From positions 20,835,928 to 20,899,927 of the forward strand of contig OZ022513.1 in the NCBI GenBank assembly GCA_963989385.1: DNA of 64,000 bases. Reading direction: 5' to 3'. Position 1 is the first letter of the stretch. Each line of letters opens with the position of its first letter. Below, in pieces: positions 1 through 13,400 of the stretch. The notes under the pieces are model-generated. The model made no database searches. It had not been told where the DNA came from and was given only the letters and a program-made list of their open reading frames with translations. Position numbers and translations under genes: made by a program. This DNA is from Ctena decussata (taxonomy: Eukaryota; Mollusca; Bivalvia; Lucinida; Lucinidae).

Positions 1-500
1 CATCGTTCTTTACAGTGTGTGAGTGGTATGATAAAACCTCTCCATGGCTGTTACCATGTCAACTCTAAAGTTTTGGACAACAATGCGTGATCGAAGTGTA
101 GACCATGATCTGACTACTTATCGTAAGATTCTGGATTCTATTTCACTATGTTTTTTTTTTTGTTGTTTTTTTTTTTTTTTCTTTTGTCGTATGAAATTTG
201 TAATAATAGCATTGTTTCTTTTGTCGTATGAAATTTATAATAAAAGCATTGCAACTCCACAGCTGCGAACTCAGTCCACAAACTGATGAGAAATTGTCAA
301 AAAACAGATTTTTCCCTTCTAATCCATTCCCTCGGAAAACGGGTTATACCTTTTCAGTTCCTTCTCTACGGCGCTTTATTTCACCAAAGGCTCAGCCTCC
401 TTGCATTTTGTGTGATCACAAAGCATTTAAGTGGACGCCATTTTTTTCACAAACGGAACGTTTGACGTCATTGCGTAACGTAGCGACAAAAAAACTTTAC
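1..500. repeat. Dispersed repeat, related to the internal part of the TTAA element at 8390-8800
   Basis: Several blocks match 8400-8790 in order: GATCGAAGTGTAGA, TTTGTCGTATGAAA (here twice, 184 and 221), CTGCGAACT, GCTCAGCCTCCTTGCATTTTG and CAAACGGAACGTTTGACGTCA. A poly-T run at 150-183 is specific to this copy. The terminal inverted repeat of the 8.8-kb element is absent here, so this is truncated or a different subfamily. The left edge is cut by the window. No coding exon was found up to 695. Confidence 0.65.
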
Positions 501-695
501 GCCCTGTATTTCTTATCTTTTCGTTGATTCTATAAGAACCAGTATAATTATAACTTCCCTTTGGTATCGCTACGAAAGAAATTCCATCAAAAGTAATGTA
601 TCTTACAGGTACAAATATGCCTTACCCATCCTCTACCATAGAGCTCCCGCTCTTTCAGCTTTGAATTAGCGAGTGCTCGCTATTATTTATTTCAG

Positions 696-885
696 GTAAT
701 TTTTCTCCATATATCATTTCTTATATGCGCAATCGCACTGATGAGGTTGACTTACGTAACGTCGATGGACTATGGGTGACGTCAATAGGTGCAATTGGTA
801 ATTTTATCGGACTAACTGGCGGAGGGATATTGGATAAGAGATTTGGTCCTCGAGTGGCTACTGGTGCCGGAGGAGCGATATTCAG
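696..885 (+). CDS. MFS transporter exon a (TM2, motif A, start of TM3)
   Basis: The acceptor is TTTCAG and the donor is TTCAG|GTACAA. The two leading bases complete a codon from an upstream exon; the exon ends in phase 2. Residues read GNFSPYIISYMRNRTDEVDL, then a hydrophobic TM2 (LWVTSIGAIGNFIGLTGGG) and LDKRFGPR, the motif A loop. No exon for TM1 was found in bases 1-695, which are mostly repeat. Confidence 0.88.
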
Positions 886-3800
886 GTACAAGATGCTGCG
901 ATGTTCATGTGCTCAGATATGCACCCAAATTAGAACAATATATTTTTTCCTTTAATTTATTTATTTTTTAATTCAAATATTCATTTGTTTTGCTGCTGAA
1001 AGTTTATGATTGGTGTACAGGGAAACTTTCATGGCCGCCAAGCGACTCAACAAGCTTCAGTATAGGTAAACCACAACAGAAGCATGCTGTGATAAATTGT
1101 GTGCGTAGGGTGCATGGGGGAGGAGAGCGGGCTTGAATTCAGGGTTAGCTAGGCGAGTATGGCATTGCGGTATAATAGTGCAACTCCGCTGAAGAATAAA
1201 GGAACCTGCTGCTAATTTGTTTATTAGCTCTCTGTAAAATAGCAAAGTACATTCGTCAGTAAAGAATCGAAGCGACATATTATTGTATTTATTCAGTACA
1301 TGTATCTGCAAGGCTTGAATAGCCGAAACTCCCAAGTATGGCCCCTGTTCTTCTTTGACTGTGTTCTCTGCTGTTGAAGGAACTCTTTAAGATTTTAGTT
1401 TGACTTCGCTGCAGCTAGTGTTCGTGCGGTGTGGCGGCCATAAAACGTCACCCCGTACACTATCAATAGCGCAGATTATATTTTACTTTTGTCTTTTGAT
1501 ATCAGAGGATATATTCTGAGAAATTAGAAATGTTTGATAGGTTTAGACTTCTATTCCAGACCATCGTTTTTAATCATTTGGACTCTTTTTGATACTAATC
1601 AGACTTTGAATCGACTGCCTTGTTAAATATAGATATACCAGTATGTATCTCTGGTTTTCGTCGCCAGATATTGTAAGGGTCACTGAGGAGGCTTGGATAG
1701 CCCAAACGTAGAAATATGACCCATGTTCCGTCTTTGAATGTGTTCTCTGCTCTTGAAGGAACTCTTTAAGATTTTAATTTCAACTAAAATCAATAACTGT
1801 CGGGATTAATTAAAGTCAACACTCGATGTCTCAAAGATTGATGTTTTCTAAGTACCCTCTGATATCAAAGAGACCCCTTATACACATTTCCTGCTTCTTT
1901 TCATTTCAAGTCCTGTAACTTCAAAATATTAGCTCTCAAAGTAAATTTTCTGAGACCAGAAAATTTATTTTGAGAGATCAGTAGTTTGTATCTCAACCTA
2001 CATTTTACTGGTACCCAAAATAAATTTTCCAAATTATTGGTATCCCAAAGAAAAATTTTGGAAACCATAAAATTTACTTTGAGAATTCAACATACAGTGT
2101 TAGCTGAACTTCGACTTCGAGATAGCGAAAGCTGGCTGTACTTAACATCTGGCCCCGAGGTTATAAATTATTTTCCTGCTCAGCTCAGCTTAGAATGAAA
2201 TTTTCCCTGCTGATAATATGAAAATGAAAACTAATTTTGGCATTTCCTCTTCATAAACAGAGAAAAGATAATACTGAGCTAAACTGAGCAAGAAAACAAT
2301 TGTACGTATCAGTAATTTGCTATTTATTAGCAGGTAAAATCAAATGCTCAGCTTAATTGAGCATGAAAAAGTTTTATAACCATGGGGCCTGGTTCGGAAA
2401 AGTCAGACGATTTAATGGAGTATGCACGAGTAACGTTCAAAGCACTGTGCGTGCAACGACCAGCTGGAAATTTTTGGCTTAGGTTCACGTGTATCTGTTA
2501 GCCCGCCTTACATCCGCTTTGATGCATTTCTTGGCGCTGTATTTCATTGATAATTCAATGGAGGAATATGAGTAATTGATTTATTCATCGAGACTTCGAT
2601 GGAAATATGAATATCTTTTTTATTTAACATACCGTCTAAATAAATGTTAATATACCATTATGAAATTTAGTGCAACGGATGCCCGATTTTGAATTTTATT
2701 TCCTTGGTGTCGATTGAAAGAGAAAAAAAACAATTGTGTGCAAAGCGCAGACTCAGATCAGCCTCGGCATCCGCCCAGTCTGATCAGTCTCCGCTTTGCA
2801 CTTAAAGGGTAGCTAAGAGTCTAATCTAGCCCCATGCGGAAATGGAAAACACTGATCAAACTTGGCAGATGCCCAGGCTGATCTGAGTCTGCACTGGGTG
2901 CACAACTTTGTTGGTTTTCTCGTGTCGCGGCTCAATTATCATTTATATTTTGCAGTTCTGCCGTGATGTTGACGTCATTGACAATAAAGAAATCATGTAA
3001 TTAATATGTCCCAACAGTAACGGCAATCTGGAAGTTCCAGACCAATATTTTTATTCTTATTACTGGAAAACTACATCAGATATCAGCACCAAACTTTCAT
3101 CATTGTCAACTGCAACTGCAGAGTATATGCTGAAATACTTACATCAAATTAATATTGCCTCTTGTGTGAGCAGCAGAATTGTATTAAGTCACAATTCTTT
3201 TTCCAATACCTTTCTTGGGTGTAAATTGTCATATTTTTGTGCAAAACTGATAAAAAAAAACCCATAAAACAGCGTTCAAACTCTTGCCTGCCGAGACCTG
3301 CCATCATATCTTTTCTATCAAACTTTTGGGGATTAGCGACACTGAAGAAGTTAAATACAGAAACGCGCGTCTGTCGCACTAAATTAGGTATGAATACGTT
3401 TATATTAGGTACCATAGTTTGCCACCAGAAGTGAAAACAGAGGCACAATTGGTGAGATTACACACAAATCTTCCCTGCAAAAGGACCTAGTCTAGTCACA
3501 ATCTTGCAGGATTTTTCTCAATAAAATGTCACTTTTTTCTATTAACAATTAATTTCCACAAAGGAAACCTATTTTCCATGAAACATAATGTATATTGCTA
3601 GAGAAAATACATGAACACATGACCAAAATGTCATACCTTCTCAGCAGGCAGATCACGTCGAAATGACGTCATGTGCCTGCAGGGTTATTTGCACTTGGCC
3701 ATATATTTTGCAGTTCTGCTGTGATGCTGACGTCACTGACAGTAACGAAATCCTTTATTTGGGTCGTGGTAACATATGGGTTCGTGTTTGCTGGCGGTAT

Positions 3801-4374
3801 GATGATGGCATATGGACCACCCGTGCAGACAGCGATAAAGGTACATTTTACAGGGCATCACTCGTGTATAATTAAGGGCGTTGCTCGGGATAAGCACGTG
3901 TTATGCACAATCATGTTTTGTACCACAAGAAAAAGAGTTTAGCTTCAACGATATGTTATATAGCCGCGTCTCTTTGCAATTACTATTGAAAGCTTGTCCA
4001 ATGTATAAAAGTTAAACATCATAAAATATGCATGTGCGTGTTGAAATTTTGTCAATTTGACAAAATTTTAATACGCACCTGCGTATTTGCATATAGGCAG
4101 TCAGACTTTTGTACTTCACCTTCGCGTATGTACTTACTGGTTAAAGTGAGCAGTATGCGAGTCATTAAACGCCACTGTTAAATGAATTTGTTTTCATTGT
4201 TCAGTCATTGTCGGTGGGATATTGGGCTATTGAGTTTTGAGAAATGTTCTGTTTATATCATGACGCCCAAAACAAAAACAAAAACAAAAAAAAAACACAA
4301 CCATTCCATTAGTGTATCCAACTTACCAAAACAGAGAGAGAGGGGGACCGAAACAGAGAGAGAGAGAGGGGGGG

Positions 4375-4434
<60 letters not shown>

Positions 4435-7400
4435 AGTTTGTTTCTGGACTGTTCTTACTGAAAATATATACATATACAATGTATGAACATTTCTTGCGCA
4501 ATAGGGCACCAAAGATACATGTACTAATATCAACCTTTGATGCCCAATCGTCACTGATCCTTTCGTGATTTATATTATATAAATTGGTAGTTTACTAAAT
4601 GATAGTGCGTAGTTTATGCACAGAACTCTGTAAACGGAACTGTGCTAATACGCATGTTGCCATGAGAACTTCATCATCATCATACACTTATCACTGTGAT
4701 TTCAGTGGATTCCTGACCGACCTTCTCTGGCAGCAGGGCTTATTGTTAGCGGCTTTGGTGGTGGCTCTTTAATATTCAACCAGGTTATAACAGCTTATAT
4801 TAACCCGGATAACCTGACACCGGACTTAGTAACGGAGGACGGGGAAAGGTATTCTAACAGTTTGATATTAGCCGCGACACGAGAAAAACAACAAAGTGGC
4901 ATGTGCGCCCAGCGAAGACTCAGATCAGCCTGGGCATCCGCCTAGTCTGATTAGAGTCATCGGTGTCCGCAAGGAGGTAGCTTAGACCCTTAGCTACCTT
5001 TAAAGTGAAGACTCTGATCATGCTGGGCAAATGCCCAGGCTGATCTGAGCCGACGCTGGGCGCACATGCCACTGTTGGTTTTCTCGAATCGCGGCTCATA
5101 TACTTGTATATAGATGCAACAAATCATCAAAGTCTTCAAAACAGGAGAACGCATGTCAGATCCTGATACTTAACATTGTACAGTATAGGGTAGAGTCGGG
5201 TAACTTCGGACAGCAGGTAAATTCGGACATACCATTGCAAACAGTGAAAATCCAGATGAGACGGCTCATAATGAGCCGTTTCATCAGGATTTTCACATTT
5301 TGCCCAGTTAATTTTGTTTTAATTCCGAACAACTAACGTATAAAGGAAACAATGGCAATGTCCGAATTTACCTGCTGTCTGAATTTACCCGACTTTCCTC
5401 TACAAGTGAATTGATTAATAAAAATGCTTAAAACAAAACTGGTGATGACCATTATAAGATTTTAGCTGACTGTAAGACCCTGATACATTCCATTGTTTGT
5501 CATGTGAATTGAATAACAAAATATTGTTTAAACCCAGATCATCAAAATTTGTTGTTAAACTATCCGATCGGAAAGATCTATTTATAAATTGCTGGTGGGC
5601 ATCAGTTACATGTACATACATTTTACAATGGAAAATAGTTGTATGTTAGTTATTTAAAGATTGTCTCCCTGGGCTTTTGCGATGTTTGCGGCATAAAAAT
5701 ATCATAAGCGGGGTTCAAGATGTTTTAACTAAGCTTTGTCAGCTGTCATCGGAACATAAACAATAATAATAATAATTAAAATAGTAAAAAATATAAAATC
5801 ATACTGGCTTTTTTGCAACTCTTATTCCTCTGTTACATACCTAAGGTATTTAGTTACACTGTATTTCATTTAAATATACTAGAGGTAACTAATGTCATAG
5901 AAATTTATTTCTCGAAGAAGACTAATATGTGCCTATGATATACTCCCTAACTAGGTCATCAACAAGAATCAAAACTTTCCAGTGGTGGCCATCACGATCG
6001 CCATGCAATGATAGATGCATTTTCCAACGTTTACGTGAATTTATACTTTCAATATCCATTTGCTGTGGTAAAACTACAGCTTTCGTCAGTTGCAAGCGCA
6101 TACGGTATACAAACTATGTGAGAGGAACTGTTCTTGAACACCGGATAGAAAATGCCATTCTTTTCACCTGGGATAGAAAATCTTATCTTACCCTGGTGTT
6201 CTTACCCAGGCCCAGATAAAATCACGTGATTTCAATGCATTGGTTGTATTGGAGGTCACGTACCTGCGTCGTCAAGTGACGTTGCATTTTTAGATGATGA
6301 CGTCACGAAGAAGGCAAAAATGACGTCAGTTTATGCACGCCAGACGTTGACGTAAAGAACCGAATGGCGGTCGTTGACAGCGGTGCCTTCTTTCAAAATC
6401 AAATAGAAACCTCTCAAGCACTAAAATAATGCATTTTAACTAGTTCTAAAGTTGAAACAAAACGTGGTGTGCAAGAAAAAGTATTTTTTATGGGTATGAG
6501 GTGCGGATAGAAAAATCCGTCACTCGGGATCACTGTTCGGCATCACTCGGCAAGCCTCGTGATGGCATGGCAAACAGTGACCCTCGTGACGGATTTTTCT
6601 ATCCACACCTCACACCTATGAAAGATACTTATATTCTTAGTCGCCTCGAAATGAAGTGATGTTGGCAGGGTAGTTTGAAGAGGATGCGATTTGTACCGGT
6701 CCTATTTGCGGGTGTTCCGTTTTTTTTTGTTGTTGTTTTTTTTTTCTTTACATGATGTACGAAGTTTATGACGCAACAAATATGTAACTGCGCTTGCAAA
6801 CCGAAAACGGCCGCCACTGGTACATGTACGTGGTAGTCATTAGTCTATAGCCAGTATATTTATCGCATGCATTATTTGTGGTTAGTTCCAATAAATATTG
6901 CATATGACATAAATGAAATTGATTGGGGTCCAACATATTTCAGATATTTTGATTTTTACTTTTCAAGAACAAATAAATGCATTATTAAAGCAAAATATCG
7001 AATTAAAAGGAAATAATTGGTATGTTGTGGAATCTAAAGAAAACATTAAACCATAAACTATAAATTATTATTGTTTCAATTAAATTAAAGGTGAAGTATA
7101 ATGGGGCTAATAAGATTTGGGTTGTCAAGATGATGGAGTCCTTCTTCAAATCTAGATAATTATCAGGGTTCATATCTATAAAACTAAGTAAGTCGTTGCT
7201 ATGCTGTCGCTAAGCTAAATTTCTTTGAAGGAGATTCCCTACAACTATAAATTTTGCTCTGGAGGAACAGTCTTTTTCAGACTGTTCCTCCAGAGCAATT
7301 TTCATAGTTGTAGGGAATCTCCTTTACATAAATTCAGCCTTAGCAACAGCAGATCAACCACTTAAGGTGAGGTGGGAGTAATAGACAAAACACATGATTT

Positions 7401-10400
7401 TATTCATACTTCCTTATATTATACATTTTTAGTCCCTCTTTCAGAAAATGTAATAAAAAAGAGGGGTCGCCGATGTCGTTTTCAAGATATCTGACCTCTA
7501 AAACGTCAAAATTTCCATGTTTTCGACCCAACGTTATAATGGCGTTCTATGGAAACGTACTTTTTTTGCTCGTCACTCTCGAATAAAATCCTTCATTCTG
7601 AGAAAACAAAACATATTTTTTTCTTCAAAAACTAAAACAGTATGGTCCAACAATAGAAGTTTACATTAAAGCTATAAAAAAGGTAGGTCGCCGACTTAAC
7701 TTTCGAGCTAATGTGCATAAAATGCCCGGCGTGTCGTCTCTTTGGACTGAAATGTTAACGTTGCGCATGGTGACGTTAACGTTACTTAACTTTTCGCGCC
7801 GCATATCAACTATCGCTTTTTTGTAGGCTACCGGCAAAATTTGTCTGGACTTTCATCACTCATGAGTGCAATCGTCGGGAAGTGCAGGCAATGATGAAGG
7901 CAGATGTAATACTTTTCTCTCAATCTCTGCATTAGCCGTCTTGACTAACTATTTTTTTATGTAAAAAATCGAAAGCATTGCCATTATGTCCTCCCATACA
8001 GTGGGCGCGCTTCCGAGTTGAGAAACTCTCAGTAGCAACAACTTTAGGGGCGGGCATCCACGTGGTATGACATTTGAACAATTCCCTTGTCCAGTTGTCA
8101 TTTGTACAGTGTATAGGCGAGTCAAGTTTTCCAGTTCCTGACCCGACCCAAGAAAGAATCTATAATATTCTGCAGTATAACCTAGCGTTCTTACGGCTGG
8201 ACTTCGGCGACTCTCTCTCTCTCTCTCTCTGTAAAAATGATATGCAGCTTGGATTCATTTAGTGTCTAGAGGATACAATTAAACGACTCTGATACACACT
8301 TGAAACAGAAAGAAGAAATGAAAGACAGAAAAGTGAAAGCAAGGCAAGGAAAAGGAAACGCCACATTGTTTTTAGCTTATTTTAAGTGAGGGTGGCATCA
8401 AAACAACTGTCTATGGCTGCTACCAGGTAAAGTGCGCGGTCGAAGTGTAGAGTGATCTACTACTCATTGTACGATTCTGGAATCAATTTCACGAGGCTTT
8501 GTTGTCGTATGAAAAATTGCAATAAGATTATTACAACACAACAGTTGCGAACTTCGTCAAATAAACTGAAAAGAAACTGTCAGCTATCCCGCAAGTAGTA
8601 TTCAGCACGGAAAACTAACTACTTTTTTTCAGTTTCTTCCATACGGCACTTTCCATTTCCTTTAATTTTCACCCAGCGCTCAGCCTCTTTGCATTTTGTG
8701 AGCAGACCATGTAGTGATCATAGAAGCGGCTAACGTTGACGCCATCTTGTTTTTCTCAAACGGAACGTTCGACGTCATGACAGAAACTACCGCATGGCGG
8801 CGCTGAATTACTCCCACCTCACCTTAAGTCATTTTATAAATACGGCTCCAGCTCATTTTTGTATGTGCCTACATGCATGTATGTATCTGTATAAAACAGA
8901 AGTTCAGAAAGAATCAGTGAAAAACAGTTTGTAGTCTTCCATTTTTTACATTACAACCCTACAGCATTAGCTACTGAGACCAATAGGGACTACTTGTTTA
9001 AAACATCGTTATCTTAACTCTTTAAGCCCCAGTGACGCAATTAGCAAAATTTGTAAACAGCGTAGATCCTGATGAGGCGGCTCATAATGAGCCGCTTCAT
9101 CTAAATCTACACTGTTTGCCGTGTAGTCTTTGAATTCTCAATATAAAATGTATTGGACAAGGCATTTTTCTAATTTTTGCAGACGTAAATTTTGTCGTCT
9201 GCTTTTTGGTGCTTAAAGAGTTAGCGAGTCGTTAGTAAAGTATTCGTAAAGTTCTCTAGTACACAAAATAACAAGTCTGCTAATATTTTAGCAGAAAAAA
9301 TGAAATGAGCTTTTGCATTGCAAAAGCTCATGACATTTTGCCGGCAAAAACGGCAGTGTTTTTATTTACAATACATTTGAAAAATTAACGTCTTGCTAAC
9401 TTACGATGTCGTTAGTTTGAACAGATCGTCTTGTTTTGAAATAAGTGTACTGAAAGGTTACTCTAATACTTTGTTATACAGATATTTCACCGACTCTGAT
9501 CTTCTAGACCGGGTACCAACATGCTTTCTGATATTAGGAGCATGCTATTTAGGAATGCAGATAATCGGAATAGCGATGTTAACGACTCCTCCCGTCAAAG
9601 AGATTGATGTTATGGTCAGTACAAATGTAATGTATTAAGTGACAAATGCGTGATACGAGTACCTTGTATTCATACATCATTTTACGTTATTATTATGATT
9701 CGTTACAGTAACTAGACAAAACTCTATACCAGCCTAAATAGACTGTCGCAGATAACTACATCATGCTGTTCTCCATCGACCGGAGTAAAAAATAATTAGA
9801 TGATTTTTATTAATTTGATATTTTGGAATAATGATAATGATAACAACAATAAATGACGACAATGATGATACTAAACATCTGAGAAAAGGATAGCAAAAAT
9901 GATACATCAATTAATTTTACCGAAAGAACGGTGTAACAACAATTTGATGCAGAGCAGGAACATCTCTAAGGAGTGTTTTAATTGAAAATGACTGTGGTCA
10001 ACTTTACCTCAGTGTAGGCTTTATTAATAACAACGACACAGGGAGCCGCTCAACTTCCCCGTATAAAATTATATGGACAAACTAGTAGTATTCCAAACAA
10101 TCCCTGTATCAAAACTCAGATAGTCTTTAAACACCCTCTGGAAATAAACAATTTCGTACAGAGGAAATCACCAGCCTCTGAATTCTTGGTTTAACAACAT
10201 ACTACATGTGTATTAATGACCGTTCTATTTCATTATATAGGTAGATCATACCCCAGTAAATGGAGTGGTCAATAAAGGATATGACAAAAAGGACGAGAAC
10301 AATATGCAGTTATATGTTGTGGACTCGAAAGAATCCAATAATGTCATTTTACTAACAGAAAAGCCGATAGTTGATAAACCAGGGAAGAATGATACAGCTA

Positions 10401-13400
10401 CAGATAATGTGTACAAACAGGAAAACAAATCAACAAGGTAAAATTTATAAAAGACACAAAATCATTGCTTCTCTGATGATCAGTTGACTGCAGCAAAAAC
10501 AAAATTCACAAAGGGTTAAACCGTTAAAATTTAGTATTCAGTAGATCTTGATAATGATATCCTTTGGAATACTTTATTACTGGCAATAGTCTTTGATAAT
10601 GAATATTGAATATGACATAGAAGAAATTGTGGAATCTGCAGAAAAATAATATATTATTGTTACACTTGCAATAAAGGTGAAAGTTTAATGGGGCTAATAA
10701 GGTATGGGTTGTCAAGATGATGGAGTCCTTCTTCAAATCTAAATATCAGGGTTCGTATCTATAAAACTAACAAAGTGGTTGCTATGCTGTCGCTAAGCTA
10801 AATTTCTATGAAGGAGATTCCCTACAACTATGGAATTTGCTCTGGAGGAAAGTCTTTTTCAGACTGTTCCTCCAGAGCAAATTTCATGGTTGTAGGGAAT
10901 CTCCTTTACAGAAATTCAGCCTTAGGGTGATTTGTTTTTGAAATGGAATCTATTCATTTGTTGAATCTCTTTTCAACTTGTATGCAAGTCATGTATGTCT
11001 GTAAGGCCAGTAAAATGTGCCTTATTAAACGCAATCCCAATTAGATCTTTCGCAAGGAATTGTATATCAAGAATTTCTAATAGATTAGCAAAATAAACAA
11101 ATCTGGTGAATCCTGAGGAGAAGCTGGAACGTAAATCTAAATATTGATGATAAGTTTTGCACTACGGTGAATGAGTACACGTGTGTTTTCAGGGGAAGAA
11201 ACTCTGTTATTTTCATTTGTACTGCCTTTTCAGTCGGGGTCGACTATGGAAGAACATGAATCGCATCCTGCTAAGCAAATTTTGTTATCTAGAGGCAGAC
11301 CTCGACTTGGAAAAGCTTGGCCGTCCAAACAAGAAGCCACGACATTTGCCCTCCCCCCCTTACCCCCATCCCCTTTATAAAAATGTTGGCGAGAAAACAT
11401 GCCATATACCTTAATTCTATTAATTCTCTCCACATTATATTTTGTTGAAATTAATTCGCCTAGTAATGATAGTGATAAAATCTTGTTTTCAGAACAGGCG
11501 AGTACACAATTAAAGAAGCTCTTATAGAGATGTTTAGATGTCGGAGTTTCTATATCCTCTGGCTAACAATCCTGAGTATGGATGCTGCCCTACAATATTG
11601 TAATGGTCTTTACAAGGTTTGTTCGATTGTACAAACTCTTACTTATTTTATAAATGGTTTACCGACTTTGCAGGTTATTATATATTAACTAGTAAATGGT
11701 TGGTGTAATAGTCATTGTCAAGCGTCTTTGACGAACACCTTGCCTTTTCGTTGAGACAGCGACGTTCGACTGTAAATGTACATTCTAAGTCACATTCCCT
11801 TTCCTTTTATTGGTGATTAATAACTTGGAAACATGTTTTTTAAAGTTATTTGACTGTCTTCTGAGTCCTGTTTGTATAATGCACCATATTCATTTTATAA
11901 TTCGTATTTTCTAAGATTCTTATACATGTACCTATGCAATGAAGTTTTAACCAACTAGAACCAAGAGTACCTATCAGTGCAACAAGTGAATGTTCGGTCT
12001 TAAATATAAACCTACTCTTCAAGTTGGGCGGACTATATTGTCGCATAGGCGAACACTGAAAAAGACTCACATCAGCACGTGCATCCACCAGTGGTTTTAT
12101 GTATGAGTCGCCACACTCATAATTATGCTCTGAAAAGATAAAAATGTCAGCTCCTCCGTGCAGCCTAGTTTATTTGCTGTACGTGTCTTAGGGTCCAATC
12201 AAGCAAAGACCTAACTAGAATTTCGAGTATCACCATAGCGTACTTCATGTTATGTATCTCTTTCAAATGCTGCCATTTTTATTTTTGTCTTTCTTTTGTA
12301 TCACTTCTGGGAGCAAAGTCTTTCCTTCCAGAGTAGATCCCCAATTTTGAAGGGTTTTGTTGTACTGGGAAAGAAGTAGAAAGACACTAAAATTGTCTCC
12401 CATTGCAGAATGGCAGGATCACATGGAAATGTATCCATACACCTTTAAAGAAAAGCAAACAATAAGCTAGAAAAAATGAGCCGCGACACGAGAAAACCAA
12501 CAAAGTGGTTGTGTGCCCAGCACAGACTCCGATTAGCATGGACCTCCGCTCTGTCTGACCAGAATCTTTACTAAGCGCTTAAAGAGTAGCTAAGGGTCTA
12601 AGCTACCTCCATGCGGACAGCGAAGACTCTGATCAGACTGGGCGGATGCCCAGGCTAATCTGAGTCTGCGCTGGGCACACAACCACGTTGTTGGTTTCGT
12701 GGTGTCGCGGCTCAAATAAGAAATAGGAGTCTAAAGTATACACTATACACAAGATTAGTGATCGATTGGATATGGCGCAGTGTTCTTCTAGCTGGGTAAA
12801 AATAGACAAACAATAAAGTCAGTTATTCTGAAAAATGCACTCTGTCACTTTATATCATAAATATATTCATCTGATAATTTCCAGGCGTATGGACAAACCT
12901 TCATCGACGATGACCATTTCTTAGCCCTGGTTGGGTCGTTTTCATCGATATTCAACTCTGCTGGAAGACCTTTTTGGGGGCTGCTCATGGACAGGTTTGG
13001 TTACAGGGTCAGAGTTATTTTTTTAATAATTGGTTCTGATTTACCACGACTGGTAAACGCGAATTTCCATTTCCATAAGTAAGCAAAATATTTAAGCTTC
13101 TGCTAGTAGTGAGCCAAAAGGTTACAAAGCTCTTAGGCATATAAGTAGCCAAGTTGTTCGTACTAAAATTTTCAGCTCAGTTAAATATAAAATGATGAAT
13201 TACCACTCCTGAAACTCGCCAAACCGACTTGTTGATTTAAATGTTTAAAGCGGTACTTTCGTTGCGGTTGCATTTGTTTTATGTTCGGTGCTGTTCGATT
13301 TATTGTGTTCTCATTCAACCCTTCTAATATAAAAATAGAAAATAGGTAAAAATAGTTGTTAAATGTTTTTTCGTATAATTTGCTTAGTCTGTTGTTGCCC

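Noticed and set aside
5929..6219. 96-codon plus-strand frame, and an overlapping frame with NVYVNLYFQYPFAVVKLQL
   Set aside because: No domain was recognised. Exons c and d of the transporter already join in phase across this region, so no exon is missing here.
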